Counted from the stretch's first letter, positions 1 to 8,724 are shown. The stretch: DNA of 64,000 nt from Alicycliphilus sp. UBA6560 (GCA_002434305.1 DJJU01000012.1:186001-250000); one strand, 5' to 3'. Numbers and translations are program-made. The notes: generated by a model from the sequence alone, not told the origin.

Positions 1-771
1 GACTCCAACCTGCCCGTGGCACCCATCGAGGGTGGCTCGTCGCACATGACGACCGTGGGATCGGCCGTGGCAGGCGCGTGCGAGAAACTGCAGCGCGAGC
101 TGTGGACGCTGGCGCGGCACGTGCCGGGCGCCGGCTTTGAGAAGTCGCGCTTTCGGGATGTTGAGTTCGCTGACGGCGCCATCCGTCTGCGCAGCCAGCC
201 GCAAGTCGCCTTGTCCTATACGCAGCTGCTGTCCCGCGCGGGCAAAGACGAGATCGACGCGAAATATCTGCTGCTGCCCAACGTCCTCAAGCAGAAGAAA
301 TACATCCGCGCCGTGCACTCGGCCGTGTTCTGCGAGGTCTGCGTGGACGAGGAGCTGGGCACGGTGCGCGTCACGCGCGTGGTCAGTGCCGTGGCGGCGG
401 GCCGCATCATCAGCGCGCGCACCGCCCGCAGCCAGATCACAGGTGGCGTGGTCTGGGGCATCAGCCAGGCTTTGCACGAGGAAACGCACACAGACCATGC
501 GCTGGGCCGCTTCATGAACCACAACTATGCCGAATACCACGTAGCGGCGAATGCCGACATTCCCGACATCGACGTGATCTTCGTGCACGAGGACGACCGC
601 ATCGTCAGCCGCATCGGCGCCAAGGGTGTGGGAGAAATCGGCATCGTGGGCACCGCAGCGGCCGTAGCCAACGCGATCTACCACGCGACCGGCAAGCGCC
701 TGCGCAGCACGCCCATGACACCGGACAAGGTGATGAAGGACGCCCCGGCGGAGTCATTCCCGGTGAAGTAA
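1..771 (+). CDS. Molybdenum hydroxylase large subunit (aldehyde oxidase/xanthine dehydrogenase, PaoC/YagR-like), 3' part
   Basis: The reading frame is open from base 1 and ends at TAA 769-771, so this is the C-terminal ~256 residues of a protein that normally runs to about 730 residues. The visible part is the molybdopterin-binding half. It holds the Gly-Gly-Ser-containing loop near the window start (PIEGGSS) and the motif KGVGEIG near the C-terminus, whose Glu is the catalytic base in this family, followed by the usual 'TAAAVANAIYHATGKR' tail. The stretch ADIPDIDVIF is typical of the PaoC/YagR branch, which oxidises aldehydes in the periplasm together with FAD and 2Fe-2S subunits; those would lie upstream, outside the window. 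Family assignment is firm, the substrate is not. Confidence 0.88.
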   Translation, partial: DSNLPVAPIEGGSSHMTTVGSAVAGACEKLQRELWTLARHVPGAGFEKSRFRDVEFADGAIRLRSQPQVALSYTQLLSRAGKDEIDAKYLLLPNVLKQKKYIRAVHSAVFCEVCVDEELGTVRVTRVVSAVAAGRIISARTARSQITGGVVWGISQALHEETHTDHALGRFMNHNYAEYHVAANADIPDIDVIFVHEDDRIVSRIGAKGVGEIGIVGTAAAVANAIYHATGKRLRSTPMTPDKVMKDAPAESFPVK

Positions 772-828
772 GCGACCGGCGGCGCAGGCGCGGCGGCACA
801 ATGCCGGCTCGTTCCTCGCCGCCTCTTC

Positions 829-1734
829 ATGATCGACAAGCTGGAGCTGAACCACCTCAGAACGCTGGATGCGCTGTACGCGCTGGGCCACATGTCCGCC
901 GCGGCGCAGCGCCTGGGCGTGACGCAGCAGGCGGTGAGCCTGCAGCTGAAGAACCTGCGCACGCTGCTGGGTGACCCACTGTTCGTGCGCACCGGCCACG
1001 GCATGGTGCCCACAGCGTATGCGCAGAGCATCCGCGCGCAGGTCGGGCAGATCCTGCAGCTCGTGAGCACCCTCCCTGCCCCGCAGCCACAGGCGCTGGA
1101 CCAGCTGGAGCGCACGCTGACCCTGTGCGCCACAGACTACACACAGCAAATCGTCGTGGCCGACCTGGTGGCCGCGCTGCGCGAGCATGCGCCGCGGGTA
1201 CGCGTGCTGGTGGCCAATATCGAGGGTGCGGCGCTGCTGCGCCGGATGCAGCAGGGCGAGATCGCGCTGGCCTTCACTTCCAGCGGCTACGTGCCCGAGG
1301 GGCTGCACAGCTTGGCGCTGTTCACCGAGCGCTATGTCTGCGCCAGCGCCCGCGCGCTGGCCGCGCCGGGGCACACGCTGGCGCTGGAAGCGCTGGTCGC
1401 GCATGGCTTCGTGGTCGTTTCGCCCGGCGTGCCGGACCTGGAGGGCTCGGCCGCCGCGTGGTTCGCACGCCAGGGCCTGCAGCGCCGCGTGGCGCTGTCG
1501 GTGCCATCGTTCTTCATGGCGCAGCAGGTGCTGCGGCGCACCGACTTGGTGGGCTTCATGCCATCCCGCCTCATGCCCTGCGAGGGGCTGGTCGACGTGC
1601 CGCTGACCCAGTATCCGCCCGGCTACCAGGTGGTCGCGGCCTGGCACCCGGCGGCCGCCTCCGACCCGCTGCTCGCATGGATGCTGGAGTACCTGCGCGC
1701 ACGTTTCGCCGACGGGGCGCAGAGCGGCTTGTAA
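829..1734 (+). CDS. LysR-family transcriptional regulator
   Basis: A 301-residue protein of standard LysR length. Residues about 6-65 form the winged helix-turn-helix (LRTLDALYALGHMSAAAQRL, then VTQQAVSLQLKNL and DPLFVRTGHGM), and the rest is the periplasmic-binding-protein-like effector domain. It begins 57 bases after the molybdenum hydroxylase on the same strand and is followed by the ridA-like gene. That position suggests a local regulator of one or both neighbours, but LysR genes usually control a divergent gene and none is present here. The effector is unknown. Confidence 0.9.
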   Translation: MIDKLELNHLRTLDALYALGHMSAAAQRLGVTQQAVSLQLKNLRTLLGDPLFVRTGHGMVPTAYAQSIRAQVGQILQLVSTLPAPQPQALDQLERTLTLCATDYTQQIVVADLVAALREHAPRVRVLVANIEGAALLRRMQQGEIALAFTSSGYVPEGLHSLALFTERYVCASARALAAPGHTLALEALVAHGFVVVSPGVPDLEGSAAAWFARQGLQRRVALSVPSFFMAQQVLRRTDLVGFMPSRLMPCEGLVDVPLTQYPPGYQVVAAWHPAAASDPLLAWMLEYLRARFADGAQSGL

Positions 1735-1811
1735 CGGTCACAAGGGGTGGTCGATGGCGCTGCGCGGGCGTCTTGCCTACGCTTTGGCGTTCGTTACTAA
1801 GCAAGCACTTC

Positions 1812-2228
1812 ATGGATATGCAACTGATCAACCCTGCCCCGCTTTACGACGGCGCGCCTGCCGGCATGTCGCAGGCCGTGGCCGACCCGGCCAGCGGACT
1901 GGTTTTCATCTCTGGCCAGGTGGACTGGGACCGCGAATCGCGCGTGCGCCACGCCAGTCTGGGCGACCAGGCCGAGGGGGCCATTCAAAACCTGCTGGCC
2001 GTGCTGGCCGCTGCCGACAGCTCGCCTGCCCAGGTGCTGCAGCTGCGCGTCTACGTGCGCGGCGAGCTGGCCGACGCAATGGCCGACGTCATTCCGGTAA
2101 TCACACGGCATTTCGCTGCCGTGCGGCCGGCGCTCACTGGCGTGGGCGTGGCGTCGCTGGCCTCGCGCGACACGCTGATCGAGATCGAAGCCGTGGCGCG
2201 CCGCAACCCGTCCTCGGCGTTGCGGTAA
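1812..2228 (+). CDS. RidA/YjgF/UK114 family protein
   Basis: A 138-residue small Rid-family protein; members form trimers and hydrolyse reactive enamine/imine intermediates released by PLP enzymes, or act in specialised catabolic pathways. The core pattern is visible: GLVFISGQVDWD near residue 30, a central helix with AIQNLLAVLAAA, then LRVYVRG, and the C-terminal RPALTGVGVASLASRDTLIEIEAVA. In this last block the canonical Arg of RidA (in 'cR.a') is not evident, so it may be one of the Rid1-7 subfamilies that lack deaminase activity. The ATG at 1812 is chosen because the homologous region starts immediately there; the open frame upstream is non-homologous. Confidence 0.85.
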   Translation: MDMQLINPAPLYDGAPAGMSQAVADPASGLVFISGQVDWDRESRVRHASLGDQAEGAIQNLLAVLAAADSSPAQVLQLRVYVRGELADAMADVIPVITRHFAAVRPALTGVGVASLASRDTLIEIEAVARRNPSSALR

Positions 2229-2765
2229 GAGGTGCGCGCTCGGCGCGCTGGGGCATGCGGCACCACATGTGCACCTTGCCCAGATAGCCCGCGGGCGCGC
2301 GGATCGCCATGGGCTCGGTGCCGAAGGCGCAAAAGCCGGCGCCCTGGTACAGCGCCAGCGCCGGCATGTTGCCTTCGGTCACGGTGAGGGCGACCGCGGT
2401 GACGCCCGGCCGGTGCTGGCGCAGGTAGTCCAGCGCGGCCTCGACGAGACGGTGCCCAGGCCGACGCCGCGCCACCCCTGCCGGACAAACATGGCCGCCA
2501 GTTCCGCCTTGTGCCGGGTCTTGGTCCGCTGCGACAGGCTGAGGGTGACCGAGCCCACCAGCTGCGCGCCCCCGGCAAACGCTCCCAAGGACACGCTGCC
2601 GACCTCGGGGCCCGCCAGGCGCTCACCCCACCAGGACAGCGGCTGCGCCGCGCGCTCCTCGGCAGTGGAGGTAAACGCATCGGGCTCGCTTGCATAGGCG
2701 TGCAGCAGCAGCTCCCGGTAGGCCGGTGCATCGGCAGGGCCAGGCAGCGCAAGGCGCGGGCAGGC
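2134..2765 (-). pseudogene. GNAT acetyltransferase, split by an apparent -1 frameshift
   Basis: Two minus-strand frames together give one GNAT domain. The first (about 2765 down to 2460) reads RLALPGPADAPAYRELLL, SWWGERLAG and KAELAAMFVRQGWRGVGLG; the second (from about 2462 down) continues HRLVEAALDYLRQH, ALTVTEGNMPALALYQGAGF and YLGKVHMWCRMPQ. Joining them restores the acetyl-CoA loop (Q/R-x-x-G-x-G/A) directly followed by the helix after it. One missing C near 2461 explains the break. The 5' half also has no ATG, GTG or TTG at a sensible position before its in-frame stop, and the 3' half runs past the expected end into the convergent ridA-like gene, stopping at 2134. It is therefore either a decayed gene or a sequencing error at the frameshift. 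It follows the cupin gene on the same strand. Confidence 0.7.
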
Positions 2766-2770
2766 GCTGC

Positions 2771-3082
2771 TTACACGCTGCCCTCATGCTCCACAACGAG
2801 CACCCGCGCCTCGCCGATCGGGTGCGCCACATGCTCGGTGCCCACGGTGGCGTGGAACACGTCGCCCGTCTCCAGCACGGTCCGCTGCTCCACGCCGGAC
2901 TCGCGCCAGCGCATTTCCACCCGGCCAGCCAGTACGGCGAAAACCTCTTCACCGTCGTTCACGTGCCAGCGGTAGGGCTGGTCGGTCCAGTGCAGCCGCA
3001 TGCTGATGCCATTCATGCGGGCGATGTCCAGAGCGCCCCAGGGACGGTCGGCCGTGAAGTCGCGGGAACGGATGATTTTCAT
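2771..3082 (-). CDS. Cupin-domain protein
   Basis: A 103-residue single-domain cupin. The double-stranded beta-helix signature is clear: HWTDQPYRWHVNDGEEVFAVLAGRVEMRW holds the first motif (with His and Glu metal ligands, slightly divergent) and GDVFHATVGTEHVAHPIGEARVLVVE the second. The start at 3082 (MKIIRSRDF) is preferred over longer in-frame starts because those lie inside the upstream hydrolase gene; this ATG comes 4 bases after that gene's stop, implying translational coupling. A metal-binding sensor or small-molecule isomerase role is possible; no specific substrate can be named. Confidence 0.85.
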   Translation of the reverse strand: MKIIRSRDFTADRPWGALDIARMNGISMRLHWTDQPYRWHVNDGEEVFAVLAGRVEMRWRESGVEQRTVLETGDVFHATVGTEHVAHPIGEARVLVVEHEGSV

Positions 3083-3086
3083 GAGG

Positions 3087-3971
3087 TCACGCCACGCCGT
3101 GGCGCTTGAACCAGTCGAGCAGCCGGCGCCAGCCGTCCTCTGCGGCTTCCTTGCGAAAGCTGGGACGGTAGTCGGCATGGAAGGCGTGCGGCGCGTCCGG
3201 GTAGACCACGAACTGCGATCCCTGCGCCGCCGCGGAGCCCTTGGCCAGGGCCGCCTTCATCTGCTCCACCGTCTCCTGCGGTATGCCGCTGTCGGCGCCG
3301 CCGTACAGGCCCAGCACCGGCGCCTTCAGCTGCGCGGCAACGTCGATCGGATGGTTCGGTGTAAGGCTGCCGCTCGTGCCGACCAGGCGGCCGTACCAAG
3401 CCACACCCGCCTTCACGGGGCCGTGAGCCGCATACAGCCAGGCGATGCGGCCGCCCCAGCAAAAGCCGGTGATGCCCACCTTGTCCAGACTGCCGCCGTT
3501 GACGTCAGCCCAGCGCACCGTGGCGTCCAGGTCGGAAAGCACCTGGGCATCGGGCACCTTGGCCACCAGTTCGCTCATCAGGCGGGCCGTTTCGGTGTAC
3601 TGCCGCGGGTCGCCGTGGCGGGCATACAGCTCGGGGGCAATGGCCAAGTAGCCAGCGTGCGCGAGGCGGCGGCAGACGTCGGCAATGTAATCGTGCACGC
3701 CGAAGATCTCCTGCACCACCAGCACCACGGGCAGGCCCGTGCGCCCGGCCGGGGCGGCCCGATAGGCCGGAACCTGAAAGTCCTGCGCTTCGATGTGCAC
3801 AGTGCCGGCCACCAAGCCTTCGGCCGGTGTGCGGATGGCTGCCTGCGCCAGCACCGGCGCGGCTGCGGCGGCGTAGCCGGCTCCGAGCATCAGCTGCAAC
3901 GCAGTGCGGCGGCTACCGCTGCCTGTACCAGGCACGAGGGTGTCGAAATCCTGCTGCATATCGTCACGCAT
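3087..3971 (-). CDS. Dienelactone hydrolase family protein with Tat signal
   Basis: A 294-residue alpha/beta hydrolase. The N-terminus carries a twin-arginine motif (GSRRTALQL, Arg21-Arg22) followed by an Ala-rich hydrophobic segment ending near AQA, so the protein should be exported folded by Tat. The catalytic triad of dienelactone hydrolases is present: Cys171 in GFCWGG, Asp227 in GGADSGIP and His262 in PHAFHAD, with the conserved Glu88 in QEIFG. Family members hydrolyse dienelactones in chlorocatechol breakdown or act on other lactones and esters; no catechol pathway genes are seen here, so the substrate is open. It leads a short operon with the cupin and the broken acetyltransferase. Confidence 0.92.
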   Translation of the reverse strand: MRDDMQQDFDTLVPGTGSGSRRTALQLMLGAGYAAAAAPVLAQAAIRTPAEGLVAGTVHIEAQDFQVPAYRAAPAGRTGLPVVLVVQEIFGVHDYIADVCRRLAHAGYLAIAPELYARHGDPRQYTETARLMSELVAKVPDAQVLSDLDATVRWADVNGGSLDKVGITGFCWGGRIAWLYAAHGPVKAGVAWYGRLVGTSGSLTPNHPIDVAAQLKAPVLGLYGGADSGIPQETVEQMKAALAKGSAAAQGSQFVVYPDAPHAFHADYRPSFRKEAAEDGWRRLLDWFKRHGVA

Positions 3972-4122
3972 GATGGAAGCCTTTCAGAAGTAGACAAGCC
4001 GTTGGGAACTCTTCCCCTTTGCATTCTCCGGCGATGCTCGTTGCCGGACTCTTGAAGGTGTCATGCCGTGTCCCGAGCAGTGGCAGGCAAGGTTGAGTCA
4101 GCAGTGGTTCGAGCCTTTTTGG

Positions 4123-6075
4123 TTACTCATCGAGTAAGGCGTTGATCAACACATAGGGCTGCAAAGGCTTGTCCAGATGCCGGTTGAAGCCTGCCGCCAG
4201 CGCATGCTCGCGGTCTTGCGGGCGTGCGAACGCGGTAAGCGCGATCGCCCGGATCGGCGCCCTACCGGCCTCACGCTCCCATTGGCGCACCGTCCTGATG
4301 AGGTCGTAACCGTCGCGCCCCGGCAGCCCGATATCGCTGACCAGCAACTCAGGCCATGCGGCCTGGAACTCGCGCAGCGCGGAGTCATAGTCAGACGCTA
4401 GCCTTACCTTTGCCCCTTCATCCCCCAGGACCACCTTCAGCATATCGCCGGTGTCCACGTTGTCTTCGACGATCAGAATGTCCCTGTCGCGCAGAAGGCG
4501 CCCCTCCTGCTGGGGAGCGACAGTGCTTTTCTGCTCTGCAGCCACCGCGTCCGTATGCGCCACATTCAGGCGTACCGTCATCCGGGCGCCTTTGCCCACG
4601 CCCTCGCTGTAGGCACAGACAGTGCCGCCGTGCAGCTCCGACAGGTGCCTCACGATCGACATGCCCAAGCCCAGACCCCCGTGGGCGCGGTTGCCTGGGG
4701 TGTCGTTTTGCGTGAAACGGTCAAAAAGGAAGGGCAGGAAGGCGGCGTCGATTCCGCAACCCTGGTCCTGCACAGTCAGCGTCAACTCGTCTCCGGCACG
4801 GGCGAGGCGCAGTGTGACGACTCCCGGGCTCTTGGAGAACTTGATGGCGTTGGTGGTGAGGTTCCAAACGATCTGCTGAAACCGCGTCGTGTCCAGCCAA
4901 GCGGGAATTTCGGCGCCGGCGGACTCGACGCTCAGCTCAACGCCCTTGGCGAGGGCTTGATCCCGTAGCGCATCCAGGGAAGTGCGCACCAGTTCCAGCG
5001 GGTTGGCCCACTCCCTGTGCAAGCGCAGCTTGCCCGAGGCCAGGCGAGAAACATCCAGGATGTCCGAGATGATGCGCCCCTGGGCCTTGGCACCGCGCTC
5101 GATGGCGTCCAGGCCGCGGGCCACGGTTTCCGGCGTGCCGATGGCGCGGCGCATCATGTGCACCCAGCCGGTGATGAGGGTCAAGGGGGTGCGCAGTTCG
5201 TGCGACAGCACGGCCACGAAATCGTCCTTGGTGCGGCTGTGCCTCTCGGCCAGCACGCGGGCTGCCTGCTCGCGCTCCAACAGATCCTGGCGCCGTTGCT
5301 CGAAATCCCTGCGTTCGGTCAGATCCGTCACGATGCCGATGTGCAGGCTTGGCTCGACGTGGTCCGACATCGTCCAGTTGAGCATCATTTCGCGGCCATC
5401 GGCCTTGAGCAACGGAAACTCCGCCTCCCACGACGAGGTGCCATGGTCCTGGAAGCGCTTCTTGACGATGTCCGCCCAGGAGTGGGGGGCCAAGGCGGCC
5501 ACCTCGGTACCCATCAGTTCGGCCCGGCTCCTCTGGAACAGCTCCTCTGCCTGGGGATTCACATCCGCGAAGCGCCCCTCGGCATCCACCAGCATGATGG
5601 CCACGGGCGCTTTGTCATAGATGGCACGGAACTGCTTTTCGCTATCGCGTACGCGCTCCTCCGCCATGCGGGCCCGGATGAGCGCCTGCAGCGTGGCCAC
5701 GAGCAGGGCCGGCTCCGCCGGATGCACCATGTAGGCATCGGCCCCTGCGTTCAGGCCCGCGATCTTGTGTGCGCTCTCCACATAGGCGGCAGACAGGTGG
5801 ATGACCGGGGTGTATGCGGTGCGGGGATCGGCGCGCAGCACGCGGCACACCTCTAAGCCATCCATGTCCGGCAAATGCACATCCAGCACCACGGCGGAGA
5901 TGTTCTCGTGCGCCACGGCGATGGCGGCCGCGCCCGTTTCCGCTTCGAGGGTCTGGAAACCGGCCGCCTTCAGCACCCGCGAGGTGGAATAGCGCGTCGT
6001 AGGGTTGTCATCGACCACCAGCACGGTGTGCCGCCCGCGATCAATGGACAGAGAAACGAGGCCGGTGGTAGACAT
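4123..6075 (-). CDS. Hybrid sensor histidine kinase / response regulator (REC-PAS-HisKA-HATPase-REC)
   Basis: About 650 residues. Order of domains: receiver (residues ~16-135, phospho-acceptor Asp65 in VVLDVHLPDMDG), PAS (YDKAPVAIMLVDAEGRF), HisKA with the phospho-His in VLSHELRTPLTL, HATPase (N-box NLTTNAIKFSK, G1 DQGCGID, G2 GGLGLGMSIV) and a C-terminal receiver (Asp in VSDIGLPGRDGYD). No membrane segment is seen, so it is cytoplasmic. I use ATG 6075; a TTG at 6090 overlapping the upstream stop would add five residues. It is the last gene of the RsbRST operon and is probably the phosphorelay that receives stressosome output through the N-terminal receiver domain. Confidence 0.92.
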   Translation of the reverse strand: MSTTGLVSLSIDRGRHTVLVVDDNPTTRYSTSRVLKAAGFQTLEAETGAAAIAVAHENISAVVLDVHLPDMDGLEVCRVLRADPRTAYTPVIHLSAAYVESAHKIAGLNAGADAYMVHPAEPALLVATLQALIRARMAEERVRDSEKQFRAIYDKAPVAIMLVDAEGRFADVNPQAEELFQRSRAELMGTEVAALAPHSWADIVKKRFQDHGTSSWEAEFPLLKADGREMMLNWTMSDHVEPSLHIGIVTDLTERRDFEQRRQDLLEREQAARVLAERHSRTKDDFVAVLSHELRTPLTLITGWVHMMRRAIGTPETVARGLDAIERGAKAQGRIISDILDVSRLASGKLRLHREWANPLELVRTSLDALRDQALAKGVELSVESAGAEIPAWLDTTRFQQIVWNLTTNAIKFSKSPGVVTLRLARAGDELTLTVQDQGCGIDAAFLPFLFDRFTQNDTPGNRAHGGLGLGMSIVRHLSELHGGTVCAYSEGVGKGARMTVRLNVAHTDAVAAEQKSTVAPQQEGRLLRDRDILIVEDNVDTGDMLKVVLGDEGAKVRLASDYDSALREFQAAWPELLVSDIGLPGRDGYDLIRTVRQWEREAGRAPIRAIALTAFARPQDREHALAAGFNRHLDKPLQPYVLINALLDE

Positions 6076-6086
6076 AGGCAAGCGGA

Positions 6087-6962
6087 TCAACGGGGCGCGG
6101 AAGTATCCAACTCTATCGGAACCACTACCGAGAAAACAGAGCCGCGGCCCAGTTCGCTCTGGGCTTCCACATAGCCACCCAGCAGTGTCGCCAGCTGCCG
6201 GCTCAACGCCAGGCCCAGACCAGTGCCCCGCAACCGCTTCTGAATCGGCGAGTCCACCTGGGAGAAATCATTGAACAGATGCGCCAGATGCTCGTGCGCG
6301 ATGCCGATGCCCGTATCGGACACGGAAAAGCGCACCATGCCTTCACCTTCGGCCCGTGCGGCTACGCGCACCTCTCCCTGAGGCGTGAACTTCAGCGCGT
6401 TCGAGATGAAATTGCGCAGGATCTGCGAGAGCTTGCGGTCATCGGTATAGAGCCGGGTAAGGCCATGCGGCTCCTCGAACACCAGGTTCAATTCCGCGTT
6501 CGCCAGGATGGGCTTGAACATTCCGCGCAGCGCCACGAACAGGTCCATCATTTCGAACCATGCGGGCGATATGTCCAGCCGGCCGGCTTCGATCTTCGCC
6601 AAGTCCAGCAGGTCGTCGACCATGTTGGAAAACTCCTGGCAAGTGCTTTCGATGAACTTGACCTGGCGCTCCTGCTCGCTCGTCAGCGGCCCATCCACAC
6701 GGTCGAGGAGCAACCGGGTGATGCTGAGCGCGGCCCCGATGGGCGTGCGAAATTCATGGCTCATGTACGACAGGAACCGGCTCTTGAGCTGCGTGGCCTG
6801 CCGCAGCTGTTCGGCCTGCTGGTCAAGTTCGGCATACAGCGCCACGACGCCACGGTTGGTTTCCTCCACTTCGGCGCGCAGGGCCTGAACCTCCTGCCGT
6901 AATGCTCCAGCCTCGTCGCCACCGTCCGGCATCCGCGTTGAGATCTCTTCAGTCAAGCGCAT
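6087..6962 (-). CDS. Cytoplasmic sensor histidine kinase
   Basis: A 291-residue kinase consisting of an N-terminal coiled coil (QEVQALRAEVEETNRGVV... AELDQQAEQLRQ), HisKA with the acceptor His in SYMSHEFRTPIGAAL, and a full HATPase domain (N-box NFISNALKFTPQG, G1 DTGIGI, G2 RGTGLGLAL). There is no sensor domain or membrane segment; coiled-coil kinases of this kind are typically driven by a partner protein. The start at 6962 (MRLTEE) overlaps the end of the phosphatase gene by 14 bases. Its likely partner is the neighbouring hybrid kinase, whose N-terminal receiver lacks an obvious dedicated kinase, and its likely input is the RsbT/phosphatase switch upstream. Confidence 0.9.
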   Translation of the reverse strand: MRLTEEISTRMPDGGDEAGALRQEVQALRAEVEETNRGVVALYAELDQQAEQLRQATQLKSRFLSYMSHEFRTPIGAALSITRLLLDRVDGPLTSEQERQVKFIESTCQEFSNMVDDLLDLAKIEAGRLDISPAWFEMMDLFVALRGMFKPILANAELNLVFEEPHGLTRLYTDDRKLSQILRNFISNALKFTPQGEVRVAARAEGEGMVRFSVSDTGIGIAHEHLAHLFNDFSQVDSPIQKRLRGTGLGLALSRQLATLLGGYVEAQSELGRGSVFSVVVPIELDTSAPR

Positions 6963-7959
6963 CCCCTGGTTTGAGCACGACCACCGTTGCATCGTCCCGT
7001 CCTCGGCCGTGCCGCCAGCAGATCGCAGCGGCAAGCAAGGTGGGATCACGAGACAGCAGGGGGGACAGCTCATCGCTCTTCCACCGCGACGCCACCCCAT
7101 CGCTGTACAGCACGGCCACCGCATGTGCGGGCAGCTGCGTGCAGGTGATCTCGGGCCTGCGCACCTGAACGCCCGCGGTGCCATGCTGGGTGAGCAGGGT
7201 CCGGTCCGCCACGCCCGAGACCAGGCGCCCCAGCACGTTGCCAGCGCCCGTGTGGCGCACCTGCGCGGCTACGTCGCAGCGCAGCAGGAAAAGCGCGGCC
7301 CCGCGCGTGGCCTGCAGCGCCGCGTGGGTGTGCTGCATGCACAGCTCCAGCGCGGCGAATGGCGCGTCCGCGAACACGGCCACAGCCGCCTGCGCCGCCT
7401 CGGCCGCGTGGATGCCATGTCCCAAGCCATCGGCCACCATCACGGCCACTTCGCCCGAATCACCCAACGCAAAGGCCCAGCCATCGCCACAAACGGTTTC
7501 GCCCGGGGCGCAAAGGCTCACGGCGCCCACATGGGGGCGGCGCACAGCGGCCTGGCCGGATGCGCGCACGCGCGCCAGGCACAAGGTGCCGCTGGCGGCG
7601 GAGTACAGGTCGAAATCATCGGCCAGCCGGCGAATGCCACCCAGGCCGGTGCCTGGGGATCCGGAGCCGGTGGACATGCCGTCTTGCAACGCCCGGGCCA
7701 CATCGTTGATTCCGGGTCCGTTGTCCAGCGCCAGCACTTCCACCTCCTGGGGCTGATCCTTGATGGCGATCCACAGGGCGCCATTCTTGGCGTGGCGCTG
7801 CAGATTGGTGCCCAACTCGGTCACGATGATGGCCAGCCGGCCCGCATCAGCGTCGGCCCAGTTCCAGTGCTGCACGGCCCTGGCACAGAAACGCCGAGCC
7901 TCTCCTATGCAACTCGGATCGGTGATCTGAAAAGAGCGGTGGCTCCAGCCACGAGTCAC
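6949..7959 (-). CDS. RsbX-like PP2C/SpoIIE phosphatase fused to an anti-sigma-type ATPase domain
   Basis: About 336 residues, starting at GTG 7959 that overlaps the rsbT-like stop (GTGA). Residues ~10-130 form a GHKL/HATPase_c2 domain of the RsbW/RsbT type (VTELGTNLQRHAKNG as N-box, DNGPGI as G1, GTGLGGIRRLAD as G2). Residues ~145-335 are a PP2C/SpoIIE phosphatase with the metal-binding Asp residues in VMVADGLGHG, LYSDGVASRW and RGRDDATVV. In stressosome operons RsbX dephosphorylates RsbR and RsbS to reset the switch. The attached ATPase domain is an extra module compared with Bacillus RsbX and could bind a STAS protein or act as a second kinase. Confidence 0.88.
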   Translation of the reverse strand: MTRGWSHRSFQITDPSCIGEARRFCARAVQHWNWADADAGRLAIIVTELGTNLQRHAKNGALWIAIKDQPQEVEVLALDNGPGINDVARALQDGMSTGSGSPGTGLGGIRRLADDFDLYSAASGTLCLARVRASGQAAVRRPHVGAVSLCAPGETVCGDGWAFALGDSGEVAVMVADGLGHGIHAAEAAQAAVAVFADAPFAALELCMQHTHAALQATRGAALFLLRCDVAAQVRHTGAGNVLGRLVSGVADRTLLTQHGTAGVQVRRPEITCTQLPAHAVAVLYSDGVASRWKSDELSPLLSRDPTLLAAAICWRHGRGRDDATVVVLKPGDALD

Positions 7960-8360
7960 TTCCACTTCGTGATGCTCACACGCGTGCCCTGTCCGGGCGC
8001 GGTTTCGATCTCGAAGTCGCTCACCAGCCGCTTGCTGCCGGGCAGTCCCAGCCCCATGCCGGAGCCAGAGGTCCAGCCGTCGGACATGGCCAGCTTCAGA
8101 TCGGCGATGCCCGGGCCGCGGTCCTCGAAGCAGAGCTTCAGGCCGCTGCGCCCGTCCCGCTCGAGGAGCTCCCAGTGCATGCTGCCCCCGCCGCCGTGGA
8201 TGAGCGTGTTGCGCGACAGTTCGCTTGCGGCGGTGATCATCTTGGTCTGCTCGACCAGCGACAGCTTGATCTGCTGGCACAGCTGGCGCACGACCTGGCG
8301 GCTGGCAACGATGTGCTGCTCCGATGCCAGCGGCAACGATCCCGAGGTGTCAACTGACAA
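7956..8360 (-). CDS. rsbT: RsbT-like serine/threonine kinase (switch protein)
   Basis: A 134-residue GHKL kinase the size of Bacillus RsbT. The N-box is ASELSRNTLIHGGGG, G1 is EDRGPGIADL and G2 is GSGMGLGLPGSKRL. In the stressosome RsbT is held by RsbR/RsbS, phosphorylates them on their STAS domains upon stress, and is released to activate a downstream partner. The best start is TTG 8360, which overlaps the rsbS-like gene by 11 bases; no ATG or GTG lies nearby in frame. The overlap with both neighbours fixes it in the same transcript. No sigma-B, RsbU, RsbV or RsbW is present, so the target is likely the downstream kinases. Confidence 0.9.
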   Translation of the reverse strand: MSVDTSGSLPLASEQHIVASRQVVRQLCQQIKLSLVEQTKMITAASELSRNTLIHGGGGSMHWELLERDGRSGLKLCFEDRGPGIADLKLAMSDGWTSGSGMGLGLPGSKRLVSDFEIETAPGQGTRVSITKWK

Positions 8361-8724
8361 AGCGGCTCTCCTCGCGCGTCCGGCGCAGCAATGCCATGCC
8401 GCGCTCCACGTCGAGAGCCGTCTTCACGCCCTCCAGGGAGAGCCCGAGTTCCACCAGCGTGATGGCCACCGCGGGCTGCATGCCCACCACCACCGTCGTC
8501 GCCGACAGGATGCGGGCAATGCCCGAGATGCTGGCCAGCATCCGGCCAACGAACGAGTCGACGATCTCCAGGGCCGAGATGTCGATCATCACGCCGCTGG
8601 CGCCCGTCTTGGCGATGCGCTCGGCCAGGTCCTCCTGCAGCGCCAGGGCTGTCTGGTCCTGCATGTCCACCTGGATGGTGACCAGCAGGGTCTCACCCAT
8701 GCGCAGGATGGGAATACGCTCCAT
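8350..8724 (-). CDS. rsbS: RsbS-like STAS-domain antagonist
   Basis: A 124-residue single STAS domain that follows Bacillus RsbS closely in length and motifs: IPILRMGETLLV at the start, DQTALALQEDLAERI in the first helix, and MIDISALEIVDSFVGRML. The Ser in VDSF (Ser57 here) matches the phosphorylated Ser59 of Bacillus RsbS, and GMQPAVAITLVELG matches the later conserved block. RsbS forms the stressosome core with RsbR and sequesters RsbT until phosphorylated. It lies 9 bases after the rsbR-like gene and overlaps the rsbT-like one. Confidence 0.93.
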   Translation of the reverse strand: MERIPILRMGETLLVTIQVDMQDQTALALQEDLAERIAKTGASGVMIDISALEIVDSFVGRMLASISGIARILSATTVVVGMQPAVAITLVELGLSLEGVKTALDVERGMALLRRTREESRFVS

